From the NCBI RefSeq assembly GCF_000787715.1, contig NZ_BBPI01000018.1, positions 53,940 to 117,939 of the forward strand: a stretch of DNA of 64,000 nt, written 5' to 3'. Numbering within the stretch: position 1 is the stretch's first letter; each line of letters begins with the position of its first letter. Of this stretch, positions 34,581 through 44,200 are shown piece after piece. The position numbers and the translations under genes were made by a program. Under the pieces are notes generated by a model. That model was given only the letters and a program-made list of their open reading frames with translations. It did not search any database and was not told where the DNA came from. The DNA comes from Sphingomonas parapaucimobilis NBRC 15100 (lineage in GTDB: Bacteria > Pseudomonadota > Alphaproteobacteria > Sphingomonadales > Sphingomonadaceae).

Positions 34581-35894
34581 TTATCGTCGGAACGCGCGGC
34601 GGAACGGCGCGTCGTTGCCGTCCAGCCCCTGGCCCGGCGGCAGGCCGATCAGGTCGCGCAGCAAGGGGGCAACGTCGACATTGGCGAATGGTGCCAGCCG
34701 GACGCCCGGCCGGAACGCCGGACCATGGGCGACGAACAGCGCCTCCATGGTCGGATCGGCATTGTCATAGCCATGCATCCCCCCGGCAAAGGGCTTGTCC
34801 GGCGCCTTCTCCTCGATCATCCACCCGGCATCGGCCAGACAGAAATACGGGGCGATGCGCGGGTTGCGGCCGTACTGAAAGCGCGCCGGAATCTCGCTTT
34901 TGCGCCAGCAGGTCATATGGCCGCGCCGTCCCAGCAGACGCGCCTCCAGCGCGGCCTCATGGCCGGGCTTCGCGGTCAGCGACGCGAAGGGGCCGTCGTC
35001 GCTCAACTGGTAATCGGCCGGGTCCAGAAGCTGATCGAGCGCGATCACCCGGTCGCTGGAGGTCGCGGCCATGCCATGATCGGCGACGACGACCAGATTG
35101 GCGGGCTGATGCAGTTCGGCCAGCCCCGCCACCAGCATCCCGATCGCCCGATCTGCCTTGGCGATGGCGGTGTTGATCTCGGGCGCGTCGGGGCCGACCT
35201 CGTGCCCGGCGATATCCACCTCGTCGATATAGAGAGTCAGGAAGCGCGGCCGGGTCGCCACCGGACGGCGCAGCCAGTCGATCAGCGCATCGACCCGCTG
35301 CCGGTCGGACACGGCGGAGTTATAGGCCTGCCAGTCGTGCGGGCGGGTGCCGCCGGTGACGGTGTGGTGGCTGTCGTCCTGCTGGACCCCGCCCCAGGCG
35401 ACGGTGGAGCCGGGCCAGAACATGGTGGCGGTGGGGATGCCCGCCTTCTCCGCCGTCACCCAGATCGGCTCGGCGGCATTCCACCAATAGGGCTGCTCCG
35501 ACGACATGGTGAAGCGTTCGCCGGGATGAGCCGGATCGGTGAAGCTGTTGGCGACGATGCCGTGGCGATCGGGAACCAGCCCCGTCACCAGCGTCCAGTG
35601 ATTGGGGAAGGTCTTGGACGGAAAGGATGGCCGCATCGGCGCGCTCACGCCGCCTGCCGCCAGTCGCGACAGATTGGGGGTGATACCCCGTTGCAGATAG
35701 TCGGCGCGGAATCCGTCGATCGACACCAGGATCGTGATCGGCGCACGTTCCTCCCCCATCGGGGCGACGGGGGCAGGGCCTGCCATGGTGGCGGGCGCAG
35801 CGCTCGTCACGGCGGTCATGGCAGGCGGGGTATAGGGATAGGCGCAACCGCCGAGCAGGGCGAGCGCGAGAGCGGCAAGGGGGAGTCGGATCAC
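34581..35894 (-). CDS. ectonucleotide pyrophosphatase/phosphodiesterase-type lipoprotein
   Basis: Zn-dependent alkaline-phosphatase-superfamily phosphodiesterase, probably periplasmic. Lipobox LLGGC with Cys17 follows a short hydrophobic start. Metal and catalytic residues are recognisable: ILVSIDGFRADYL (Asp), PSFPSKTFPNHWTLVTG with the Thr nucleophile, YIDEVDIAGHEVGP (Asp, His), VVADHGM (Asp, His) and GMHGYDN (His). This is the NPP pattern (nucleophile in SKTFPNH), so likely substrates are nucleotides or phospho-diesters. 437 aa. Confidence 0.93.
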   Translation of the reverse strand: MIRLPLAALALALLGGCAYPYTPPAMTAVTSAAPATMAGPAPVAPMGEERAPITILVSIDGFRADYLQRGITPNLSRLAAGGVSAPMRPSFPSKTFPNHWTLVTGLVPDRHGIVANSFTDPAHPGERFTMSSEQPYWWNAAEPIWVTAEKAGIPTATMFWPGSTVAWGGVQQDDSHHTVTGGTRPHDWQAYNSAVSDRQRVDALIDWLRRPVATRPRFLTLYIDEVDIAGHEVGPDAPEINTAIAKADRAIGMLVAGLAELHQPANLVVVADHGMAATSSDRVIALDQLLDPADYQLSDDGPFASLTAKPGHEAALEARLLGRRGHMTCWRKSEIPARFQYGRNPRIAPYFCLADAGWMIEEKAPDKPFAGGMHGYDNADPTMEALFVAHGPAFRPGVRLAPFANVDVAPLLRDLIGLPPGQGLDGNDAPFRRAFRR

Positions 35895-35974
35895 GGGAGG
35901 GGCAGTCCTTTCGGCTCAGCCCGATAGCGTCGCATTATGACAGTGGCGAGTGGAAGCTGCCGCCCTTCGCGGGG

Positions 35975-36367
35975 TCAGTCGACCGGGAAGAACTGGCGGA
36001 TGGTCGGGTCGGCATTGCGGAGCAACAGGCGCAGCCGCTCCGCGGCTTGCGCGGGGTGGTCACCGGGCAAGCCAGCCATCGCCCATTCGCCGAAGGCGGG
36101 GCCGTCGGTCATCCCGTCATCGAGGATGCGGATGTCGGTGTGGCGGGGATCGCGCATGATGCGCGACAGCGTTTCACGAACGCTATCCACCGGCCCTTCG
36201 AGCAACTGGCGATATTCGCCATCGCCGATCCACAATATGCCCGAGATGCCGTCCATGCCGTTGTTGCGGCGCGAGGTCGACAATATGGCCTGATGGTCGG
36301 CGCGCTGGTCATCGCCGACGGCGCGGCTGGTATAAATGACACGGCGAAACGCACTAACATGGATCAT
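35975..36367 (-). CDS. BLUF domain blue-light photoreceptor (short)
   Basis: A 130 aa single-domain flavin (FAD) blue-light sensor. Key residues are in place: Tyr12 in RRVIYTSRA, Asn35/Asn36 in RRNNGMDGISGIL, Gln54 in YRQLLEGP and Trp95 in FGEWAMAG. There is no attached output domain (no EAL, GGDEF or HTH), so it should act through a partner protein. No obvious partner is adjacent: ychF lies upstream and the phosphodiesterase lipoprotein downstream. Confidence 0.93.
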   Translation of the reverse strand: MIHVSAFRRVIYTSRAVGDDQRADHQAILSTSRRNNGMDGISGILWIGDGEYRQLLEGPVDSVRETLSRIMRDPRHTDIRILDDGMTDGPAFGEWAMAGLPGDHPAQAAERLRLLLRNADPTIRQFFPVD

Positions 36368-36458
36368 GTCGTGTGCCTAGCTGCATGAGCCGCATCTGCA
36401 AAGCGGCAATAAGCGGGTTCGGACGCCGGTCGAGCGAACCCGACCGGCGCGCGATGGA

Positions 36459-37559
36459 TCAGACGTTGAAGCGGAACAGCATCACGTCGCCGTCCTGGAC
36501 GACATATTCCTTGCCTTCCGCGCGCAGCTTGCCCGCATCGCGTGCGCCCGCTTCGCCCTTGAAGGCGATATAGTCGGGATAGGCGATCGTTTCGGCCCGG
36601 ATGAAGCCGCGCTCGAAATCGCTGTGGATTTCGCCCGCCGCATTGGGGGCCTTGGCGCCTCGATGAACGGTCCAGGCGCGGGCCTCCTTCGGGCCGACGG
36701 TGAAGAAGGTCAGCAGGTCGAGCAGCGCGTAACCGGCGCGGATCACGCGGGCGAGGCCGGTTTCCGACAGGCCCAGCTCCGACAGGAACTCGCCGCGGTC
36801 TTCGGCGGGCATGGTCGCGATCTCGGCCTCGATCGCGGCCGAGACGACGACGGCCTGCGCACCCTCGGCCGCAGCCTTCTCGAACACGCGCGCCGAATGG
36901 GCATTGCCGTTCGCCGCGTTCGATTCCTCGACATTGCAGACGTAGAGGACGGGCTTGGCGGTCAGCAGCTGCGCCTGCGAAAAGACGCGGGCTTCCTCCT
37001 CGTCCTTGGGCACGGTCAGCCGCGCGGGCTTGCCGTCGCGCAGCAGTTCGAGCGTCTGGCCGAGGACCGACGCGGCGATCTTGGCTTCCTTGTCGCCCTG
37101 CTGACCCTTCTTGATGAAGGCGGGGACGCGCTTTTCCAGGCTTTCCAGGTCGGAGAGCATCAGCTCGGTCTCGACCGTCTCCGCGTCGGCGATGGGATCG
37201 ACCTTGCCCTCGACATGGGTGACGTCGCCGTCCTCGAAGCAGCGCAGGACATGGACGATGGCGTCCACCTCACGGATATTGCCCAGGAACTGATTGCCGA
37301 GGCCCTCGCCCTTGGACGCGCCGCGCACCAGCCCAGCGATGTCGACGAACGCCAGCTGCGTCTCGATGATCTTGGCCGAACCAGCGACTTCGGCCAGCTG
37401 GTACAGGCGTGGATCGGGCACCGCGACATTGCCGACATTGGGCTCGATCGTGCAGAACGGATAATTGGCGGCCTGCGCCGCCGCCGTTTCGGTCAGCGCG
37501 TTGAAAAGGGTGGACTTGCCGACATTCGGCAGGCCGACGATGCCGCAGCGGAAACCCAT
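36459..37559 (-). CDS. ychF: redox-regulated ATPase YchF
   Basis: Obg-family P-loop protein that prefers ATP and associates with ribosomes. The 366 aa protein has [14 protein letters not shown] at the N-terminus, the switch [20 protein letters not shown], and VCNVEESNA in place of the GTP-specifying NKxD, the hallmark of ATP preference. A coiled-coil arm follows, and the C-terminal TGS domain runs to [20 protein letters not shown] and [17 protein letters not shown] at 37559. Confidence 0.97.
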   Translation of the reverse strand: MGFRCGIVGLPNVGKSTLFNALTETAAAQAANYPFCTIEPNVGNVAVPDPRLYQLAEVAGSAKIIETQLAFVDIAGLVRGASKGEGLGNQFLGNIREVDAIVHVLRCFEDGDVTHVEGKVDPIADAETVETELMLSDLESLEKRVPAFIKKGQQGDKEAKIAASVLGQTLELLRDGKPARLTVPKDEEEARVFSQAQLLTAKPVLYVCNVEESNAANGNAHSARVFEKAAAEGAQAVVVSAAIEAEIATMPAEDRGEFLSELGLSETGLARVIRAGYALLDLLTFFTVGPKEARAWTVHRGAKAPNAAGEIHSDFERGFIRAETIAYPDYIAFKGEAGARDAGKLRAEGKEYVVQDGDVMLFRFNV

Positions 37560-37672
37560 GCGTCGCTTATCCTACAGGAAAGGGGAAAGCGCCCCTCTAG
37601 CGAGGATGGGGGGATTTCTCAACCGATGGTGGTGGGGGGAAGGGAAGACACCGCTGCCCAAACCCCAAGCTC

Positions 37673-37773
37673 CGTTCAGCCTGAGCGAAGTCGAAGGCCA
37701 AGGGCTGACCTTCGCCTCAAGGATGTTTGATGACTGGATTCCCGTGGCCTTCGACTTCGCTCAGGTTGAACGG
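37673..37773. repeat. paired palindromic repeat, family C copy 6
   Basis: CGTTCAGCCTGAGCGAAGTC and inverted arm CCTTCGACTTCGCTCAGGTT, ~50 bp apart. Placed between ychF and a small membrane-protein gene. Confidence 0.88.
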
Positions 37774-37806
37774 AGTTGGGGAGGGGGCAGGGGCGTTACC
37801 CGCCCG

Positions 37807-37998
37807 TCAGGCGCTCACCGCCAATGCGGCGGCATAGCCGAGCAGCATGATACCCATCGCACCCGAAAAGCCCATCAGCACCAGACCCATATAGCGCAGG
37901 ATCGGCGGATTGGCGCGCTGCGCCTTCTTGTTCCGGCCCAGGCCCGACAGCACGAAGCTGGCCAACATACCAAAGGTGAAGACGGCGAATTCGAGCAT
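37807..37998 (-). CDS. small inner-membrane protein (63 aa)
   Basis: Two hydrophobic helices (MLEFAVFTFGMLASFVLSGLG and RYMGLVLMGFSGAMGIMLLGY, trimmed) joined by a basic loop (RNKKAQRANPP), so the loop is probably cytoplasmic. No known family. Start 37998 is chosen because the reading further upstream is compositionally non-coding. Confidence 0.7.
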   Translation of the reverse strand: MLEFAVFTFGMLASFVLSGLGRNKKAQRANPPILRYMGLVLMGFSGAMGIMLLGYAAALAVSA

Positions 37999-38165
37999 CG
38001 TGGATACGTCCGAAAATAGGGAGGTGCGATCGCCACCCTCCTTACCCAATATAGGTTAACGGCACGATATCGCCGCGACAAAACGCCCCGTATCAAAGGC
38101 GAGTCGAGGGAACTTTTCACCTGATCGCGGGTGTGGCGCATGTCGTCGCACCCGTTCCGGTCGGA

Positions 38166-38768
38166 TCAGCGATAATTGAAGCTGACGCTGATCCGTTCGC
38201 CCTTGGCGCCGTTGGGCACCACCTCATGCCGCAGCCAGCTTTCCCAAAGCAGCACCGTGCCGGGCTCGGGCGTGGCGGTGGCGAAGGTCGCCAGATCGTC
38301 CGGCGCATCGGGGCGGCGTGGGGGCGCGGCCATCAGCATGGGCAGGCGCGGGTCTTCTAATTTCAGCGCGCCCGAGCCCTGGGGCATGGCGACATAGAGC
38401 GTGCCCGACACCACCGAATGCGGGTGGATATGCGCCGAGTGATGGCCCCCCGGCTTCAGGACATTGACCCACAGGCTGTCGAGCTTCAGCTTGCGGCCAC
38501 CCAGATCGAACGCGCATTCCTCGGCAAAGCGCGCGACATGGCGGTCGAGCTTCTTCTTGAGGTCGGCAAAGACCGGATCGCGGATCGGCAGGTCGTTGAG
38601 CGAGGCATAGCTGGTATAGCCGCGATAGCCATGCTCCTTGGACCAGCGCCGCCCGGCCCGGTCGTCCTCGGCCAGTGCCCAGCAGCTTTGTTCGATGTCG
38701 GCCAGCAGATCGGCATCGTCCAGCTGGCCCTCATAGAGCAGCGAGGCGAAGAGGCGCCGCACGCTCAT
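38166..38768 (-). CDS. putative 2OG-Fe(II) oxygenase (TIGR02466-type)
   Basis: A 200 aa non-haem iron, 2-oxoglutarate-dependent oxygenase-like protein. From MSVRRLFASLLYEG the double-stranded beta-helix core is visible: LKPGGHHSAHIHPHSVVSGTLYV supplies the iron-binding His-x-His pattern, ESWLRHEVVPN the distal His, and GERISVSFNY the Arg that holds 2-oxoglutarate. Its substrate is unknown. Its ATG is inside the ATGA overlap with pth (4 bp), so the two genes are translated together; this suggests a role near translation, by analogy with ribosomal or factor hydroxylases (inference). Confidence 0.85.
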   Translation of the reverse strand: MSVRRLFASLLYEGQLDDADLLADIEQSCWALAEDDRAGRRWSKEHGYRGYTSYASLNDLPIRDPVFADLKKKLDRHVARFAEECAFDLGGRKLKLDSLWVNVLKPGGHHSAHIHPHSVVSGTLYVAMPQGSGALKLEDPRLPMLMAAPPRRPDAPDDLATFATATPEPGTVLLWESWLRHEVVPNGAKGERISVSFNYR

Positions 38769-39340
38769 GCCGCATCCCCCAGTCGCAGCGCGATATCGTT
38801 GACGAAGCGCACGTCGTCGCCCTCCGCCAGCCAATGCGCCTCCGCCGCCACCGCGCCTAGCAGGTCGGACAGCGGCTCGATCTCCGCCTTGGCGTAATTG
38901 CCCAGCACATGGCCGGTCACGCGGTCCTTGTGCCCCGGATGCCCGATGCCGAGGCGCACGCGGCGAAAGTCCGGCCCCAGATGCTGGTCGATCGAGCGCA
39001 GGCCGTTATGCCCCGCCGTGCCGCCGCCGGTCTTCACCTTGACGCGGAAAGGCGCGATGTCGAGTTCGTCGTGGAACACGGTCAGCGCCTCGACACCCAG
39101 CTTGTAGAAGCGCAGCGCGTCGCCGACGCTCCGCCCGCTTTCGTTCATGAAGGTGGCGGGCTTCAGCAGCAGGATCTTTTGCCCGCCGATCCGGCCTTCC
39201 TGGGTCCAGCCCTGGAATTGCTTCTTCACGGGGCCGAAATCATGCACCTCGGCGATGGCGTCCATCGCCATGAAGCCGACATTGTGGCGGTGCATCGCAT
39301 ATTGCGCCCCCGGATTGCCCAACCCGGTCCAGACCTGCAT
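38765..39340 (-). CDS. pth: peptidyl-tRNA hydrolase
   Basis: Frees tRNA from peptidyl-tRNAs that drop off the ribosome. The 191 aa protein has WTGLGNPGAQYAMHRHNVGF with catalytic His19, PATFMNESGRSV, VFHDELDIAPF with the catalytic Asp, GGGTAGHNGLRSID and RVRLGIGHPG, all signatures of the bacterial Pth family. Usually pth pairs with rplY or ychF; here ychF is ~1.2 kb downstream on the same strand, and the 2OG oxygenase is coupled directly. Confidence 0.97.
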   Translation of the reverse strand: MQVWTGLGNPGAQYAMHRHNVGFMAMDAIAEVHDFGPVKKQFQGWTQEGRIGGQKILLLKPATFMNESGRSVGDALRFYKLGVEALTVFHDELDIAPFRVKVKTGGGTAGHNGLRSIDQHLGPDFRRVRLGIGHPGHKDRVTGHVLGNYAKAEIEPLSDLLGAVAAEAHWLAEGDDVRFVNDIALRLGDAA

Positions 39341-39404
39341 GTGGTGTTCCTCGTTCGCGTTACGGATGAGGCCCCTAGCATCGGGTGTCGGGACGCCAAA
39401 GCCG

Positions 39405-40382
39405 CTATTCGGGGCGGGGCTGCGTCAGCCGGTCGATCGCGCGGGCCGTCATCCGGCGATAGGTCTCGTCCGAATAGCGGTGCGTGCCGACGAAATGGAC
39501 CAGTCGCTCATCGCCGGTGACCGGCGTGCGCCAGAAATTATAATAGCGACCATAGGGCAGGGTGACAGTGCCGGGCTCGTTGCAGAGCAGGAAGTTCGAC
39601 GTCACCTGTTCGCTTCCCCATTCGGCCCAGGTCGCGGTGCCGACCAGATTCTCGGCCCGGCGCGAAAAGGCCGCCGCTGCTGTGCGGTCGCTAGGCCCAC
39701 CGCGAGCGAAGCCCGCAAACCCCGACGATGCCCGGACGTAGGAATGGCATTCCGCGTCGGGATAGGCGGCATAACGGGATTCGATCAGCGCCTGCATGTG
39801 CGCCGGAGCCGACACCGGGCCGTCGGGATATTTGCGCCGGACGAACTCCGGCAGCGTCTGGATGCCCAGGGCCTGGCTGTCGGGGCCGCCCAGCAGCATG
39901 AAGCTCCGATTCCCGGTGATCGCTGCGCGAACCTCGGGCAGGTCGTTCAGCGTCACGGTATCGGAATCGAGCTGGACGACATAGTGATCGGCGCGCAGGT
40001 CGAGCAGTACCAGCAATCTTTCCCAGGTGCCGCCGCGCGGACACGCGCCTGTGTCGATCTCCGCAATCGGAATGATCCGGGGCGCGCCGCAATGCCGTGC
40101 CAGGACGCGCCGGTCTGCATCCGTCAGGCTGCCGTCGTCGATCAGGACGATCCGGCCCATGGCCAGATGCTGGTGGAAGGATTTGATCGCGACCAGATAG
40201 GGGATCAGCGTGCGGGTGCCGATCATCGACAGGACGATCACGCCGTCGTCGCGGGGTATGATCGGCGGCGTCGCCAGTATCCGCTGCGCGACATGCAGGT
40301 GCAGGTGCATCCGCGCCCGGCGCATGGTCCGGTCGAGGACCTTGCAGAAAAGCCGGTGGGGACGGGCGGACGACGTCATCAT
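39405..40382 (-). CDS. orphan glycosyltransferase-like protein (325 aa)
   Basis: A GT-A-fold protein. HLHVAQRILATPPIIPRDDG, VIVLSMIGTRTLIPYLVAIKSF and RIVLIDDGSLTDADRRVL resemble the nucleotide-sugar domain of family 2/8-type transferases, and VVQLDSDTVTLNDLPEV holds a DxD metal-binding motif at about residues 144-146. The C-terminal third (SEQVTSNFLLCNEPGTVTLPYGRYYNFW) is distinctive. It has no membrane segment. Neighbours (pth and radC) give no pathway hint. Donor and acceptor unknown. Confidence 0.72.
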   Translation of the reverse strand: MMTSSARPHRLFCKVLDRTMRRARMHLHLHVAQRILATPPIIPRDDGVIVLSMIGTRTLIPYLVAIKSFHQHLAMGRIVLIDDGSLTDADRRVLARHCGAPRIIPIAEIDTGACPRGGTWERLLVLLDLRADHYVVQLDSDTVTLNDLPEVRAAITGNRSFMLLGGPDSQALGIQTLPEFVRRKYPDGPVSAPAHMQALIESRYAAYPDAECHSYVRASSGFAGFARGGPSDRTAAAAFSRRAENLVGTATWAEWGSEQVTSNFLLCNEPGTVTLPYGRYYNFWRTPVTGDERLVHFVGTHRYSDETYRRMTARAIDRLTQPRPE

Positions 40383-40463
40383 ATGGGGATGCGGCAGCGC
40401 GACGGAGATGACAAGCGAGTCACGCCCCCCGCCTGGTCATAATGATACGCTTCGACGGCGGCG

Positions 40464-41153
40464 TCAGATCAGCCCCTGCGCCCGCAGGCTGACATGCCCC
40501 GCCGTGCCGATGATGATATGGTCGTGTACCGTGATCCCCAGCCTCTTGCCCGCCTCGGCGATGGCGCGGGTCACGTCGATATCGGCCCGGCTGGGCGAGG
40601 GGTCGCCGCTGGGGTGGTTGTGGACCAGGATCAGCGCGGCCGAACCGAAGTCGATCGCGCGCCGGATCACCTCGCGGACATAGACCGGCGCCTGGTCGAT
40701 CGAGCCCTGTCCCATCAGCTCGTCGCGGATCAGCATGTTGCGGGTGTTCAGATGCAGCACCCGCACCCGCTCGACCCCGTGATGCGCCATGTCGGCGTGC
40801 AGATAATCGAGCAGCGCCTGCCAGTTGGACAGGACGGGACGCTTCATCGCCTCCGCCTGGACCAGCCGCAGCGCGCAGGCCTGGGCGATCTTGATCGTCG
40901 CCGCCGCCGTCTCGCCTATGCCGTCGACCCGCTGGAGCGCGATGGGGTCGGCGGTCAGGACGCCGCCGATATCGTGGAACTCGCGCAGCAGGGCCTTGGC
41001 CATCGGCTTGGTGTCGCGGCGCGGAATGGCGGTCATCAAAAGATATTCGATCAGTTCATGATCGAGCAATCCGCCACCGCCCAGCAATCGGTCGCGCAAC
41101 CGCGCGCGGTGCCCGGCATGGTCATTGGCTTCGATTTCGCTGGTATCGCGCAT
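40464..41153 (-). CDS. radC: RadC family JAB domain protein
   Basis: Protein of the RadC/MPN family, named for DNA repair though its role is disputed. N-terminal helix-hairpin-helix (LLTADPIALQRVDGIGETAAATIK region) precedes the JAB/MPN+ domain with HNHPSGDPSPSRAD, the JAMM metal-binding motif, at about residues 170-183, and a final DHIIIGTAGHVSLRAQGLI. The start at 41153 (MRDTSEIEANDHAGH) is preferred over an in-frame ATG nine codons upstream. Confidence 0.94.
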   Translation of the reverse strand: MRDTSEIEANDHAGHRARLRDRLLGGGGLLDHELIEYLLMTAIPRRDTKPMAKALLREFHDIGGVLTADPIALQRVDGIGETAAATIKIAQACALRLVQAEAMKRPVLSNWQALLDYLHADMAHHGVERVRVLHLNTRNMLIRDELMGQGSIDQAPVYVREVIRRAIDFGSAALILVHNHPSGDPSPSRADIDVTRAIAEAGKRLGITVHDHIIIGTAGHVSLRAQGLI

Positions 41154-41278
41154 GTCCCGCCCCCCGTGACGGGGCATCATAAAGCGGGCGGCGGGAACTG
41201 TCGCCGGGCTTCACGCGATTGCGTGGCGCGGGGCTGGGTGTCTATGACGTGGGTCAAGATTGAGGGAGTGGCATCGGG

Positions 41279-44200
41279 GTGGAGGGCGCGAGCGAAGAGA
41301 GCGAGACGCGCGTGACCCCGGTCGCGAGCCCCGCCCGCCGTTTCCGTCGCCTGCAACTGACCCTGATCGCCATCGCGCTGGTCATACTGGCCGCGTTGAT
41401 CGCCCTGTGGATCGAGCGCAAGCCGCTGGCGGGACAGGTGCTGGACCGCGAACTGGCGAAGCGTGGCGTGCCCGCGCGCTACAGGATTTCCGACCTGGGC
41501 TTTGGTCGACAGCGGCTGACCGATGTCGTGCTGGGCGATCCGCGCCGGCCCGACCTCGTCGCCGACTGGCTGGAGACGCGGACCCGCATGACCCTGTCGG
41601 GACCGGTCGTGACGGGCGTGCGCGCCGGGCGGGTTCGCCTGCGCGGGCGGTTGATCGACGGGCGGATCAGCCTGGGCACGCTCGACAGGCTGATGGGACC
41701 GCCCGACGCATCGGGCAAGCCGTTCCAGCTGCCCGCGCTGGACGTGGCGGTGCAGAATGGCGGCATCCGGCTCGAAACACCGCACGGAGTCGTCGGCCTG
41801 AGCGTCTCGGGGCAGGGGGTGCTGAGCGACGGCTTTACCGGACGGCTGGCGGCGGTCGCACCCAGGCTCGTGATGGGCGATTGCGTCGCGACCGGGCTGG
41901 CTGCCCCCTTGCGCGTACTGGTGGTACGCGAACAGCCGACGCTGACCGGGCCGCTGCAACTCGGCAATCTGCGCTGCGGCGAGGTGGCGGTCGCCGATCT
42001 GGCGGCGCGGGTCGATGTGACCTTCGGGGCGGCGCTCGACCGCTGGCAGGGGCGGGCTTCGCTCGGCAGCGGGGCGATCCGGCATCCGGTCCTGGCTGCT
42101 GCGGCGATTGACGGCCAGATCGACTTTTCCGGCACTGCCAAGGGTACGCAAGGCCGGTTGCAGGTCGCCGCGCGCAACGTCGCGGCGCGCTTTGGCCGGG
42201 CCGAACGGGCGATGGTCGCGGGTCGTTATCTGATCGGCACCGCCACCCGCTTCGACGGACAGGCGCAACTGGGCGGTGCGCAGGCGTCGGCCGCGATGCT
42301 GGCCCCCGTGCTGACGGCGGGCGAGGCGGCGGCGGGCACGCCGGTCGGCCCGGTGCTGCGTGCCATGACCCAGGCGGTCGGACGGGCGGGGCGTCGCTTC
42401 GCGGCCGACATGGCGCTGGCGATCGACAGCGACCGGGGATCGCGCGGGCCGGGCTTTGCGGTGCGGGTGCCGCGCCTGACGGTCGCGTCGGCGAGCGGCG
42501 GGCGGCTCGCCTTCGCGGGCGGCTATGGCCTCGCCTATGATATGCGGGGGCTGCGGATCGATACGCGGGCGGCGATGGGCGGCGGCGGTCTGCCGACCCT
42601 GCGCGCGACGTTGCAGCAGGATGGACCGAAACAGCCGATGCGCGGCACCGCCGAGCTGGCGCGTTACGAAGCCGGCGGCGCGGCTTTGGCCTTTGACCGG
42701 ATGGTGTTCCGCGCCGCCGCCCATGGCGAAACCCAGGTGACGACCCGTATCGCGCTGTCCGGGCCGATCAGCGGCGGGCGGATCGACGGGCTGGTCCTCC
42801 CCATCGCCGCGCGCTGGGATGGCGGACGGCGCCTGGTGGTCAATCCGGACTGCCAGCCGCTGGCGATCGACCGGCTGGCGCTGTCGGGCCTTAGGCTGGC
42901 GCGGGTGGCCACGCGGCTCTGTCCGCTCGACGGCGCGCTGGTCCGGCTGGACGGCCCAAGGCTGGGCGGCGGCGCGCAACTCGGGCCGACGAAGCTGGTC
43001 GGCCAGATCGGCAGCAGCCCGCTGACCCTGGCGGCGGCGGCCACCCGCTTCGCGCTGGCGGATCGCGGCTTTACCCTGACCGACGTGCAGACGGTCATCG
43101 GCCGTCCCGAATCGCCGACCCGGATCGACGCGGCCGAACTGAATGGCCGGATCACGCCGGAGGGCCTTGCGGGCCAGTTTACCGGCGGCGCGGGGCAGGT
43201 CGGGCAGGTGCCTCTGCTGCTGGGTGAGGCAGGCGGCGACTGGCGACTGGCGGGCGGCGTGCTGACGCTGAACGGCGCGCTTCAGGTCCGTGACGCACGC
43301 GCCGATTCGCCGCGCTTCCTGCCGATGGCGGCGCGCGACGTCACGCTGACGCTCGCGGGCAGTCGCATCGACGCCAAGGGCACGTTGTTCGAGCCGACCA
43401 AATCGGTGAAGGTCGCCGATGTCACCATCACCCACGCGCTCGACAAGGGCGCGGGCGAAGCGGACCTGAGCGTGCCGGGCATCACCTTTGCCAAGGACTT
43501 CCAGCCCGAATTGCTGACCCCGGTGACGAAGGGTGTGATCGAGGATGTACGCGGGCCGATCAACGGGCGCGGCCATATTGCGTGGGACGCGAACGGCGTA
43601 CGCTCGACCGGGCGATTCGGCACCGATGGGATCGACCTGGCCGCCGCGCTCGGCCCGGTCAGCGGGATCGCGGGCACGATCGACTTCACCGACCTGCTGG
43701 CCTTGGAGAGTGCGCCGGGACAGGTGGCGACGGTCAAGACGATCAATCCGGGCATCCAGGTGACGAACGGTGTGATCCGCTATCAGACATTGTCGGGCGC
43801 GCGGGTGAAGGTGGAGAGCGGACGCTGGCCGTTCGCGGGCGGCCTGCTCACCCTCGACCCGACATTGCTCGACTTCTCGCAACCGGTCGAACGCCGCATG
43901 ACCTTCCATGTCGAGGGGGCGGCCGCCGACCAGTTCCTGCTCCAGTTCGACTTTCAGAATCTGAACGCCACCGGCGTCTTCGACGGCACCCTGCCGATGA
44001 TCTTCGACGAGCGGGGCGGGCGGATCGAGGGCGGGCGGCTGGCCGTGCGTTCCGGCGGCGGCAGCATCGCCTATCTGGGCGAACTGAGCCAGAAGGATCT
44101 GGGCGTCTGGGGCAATCTGGCGTTCGGGGCGCTGCGTTCGCTCAACTATCGCAGCTTGCGGATCGACATGAACGGCCCGCTGGCGGGCGAGATGGTGACG

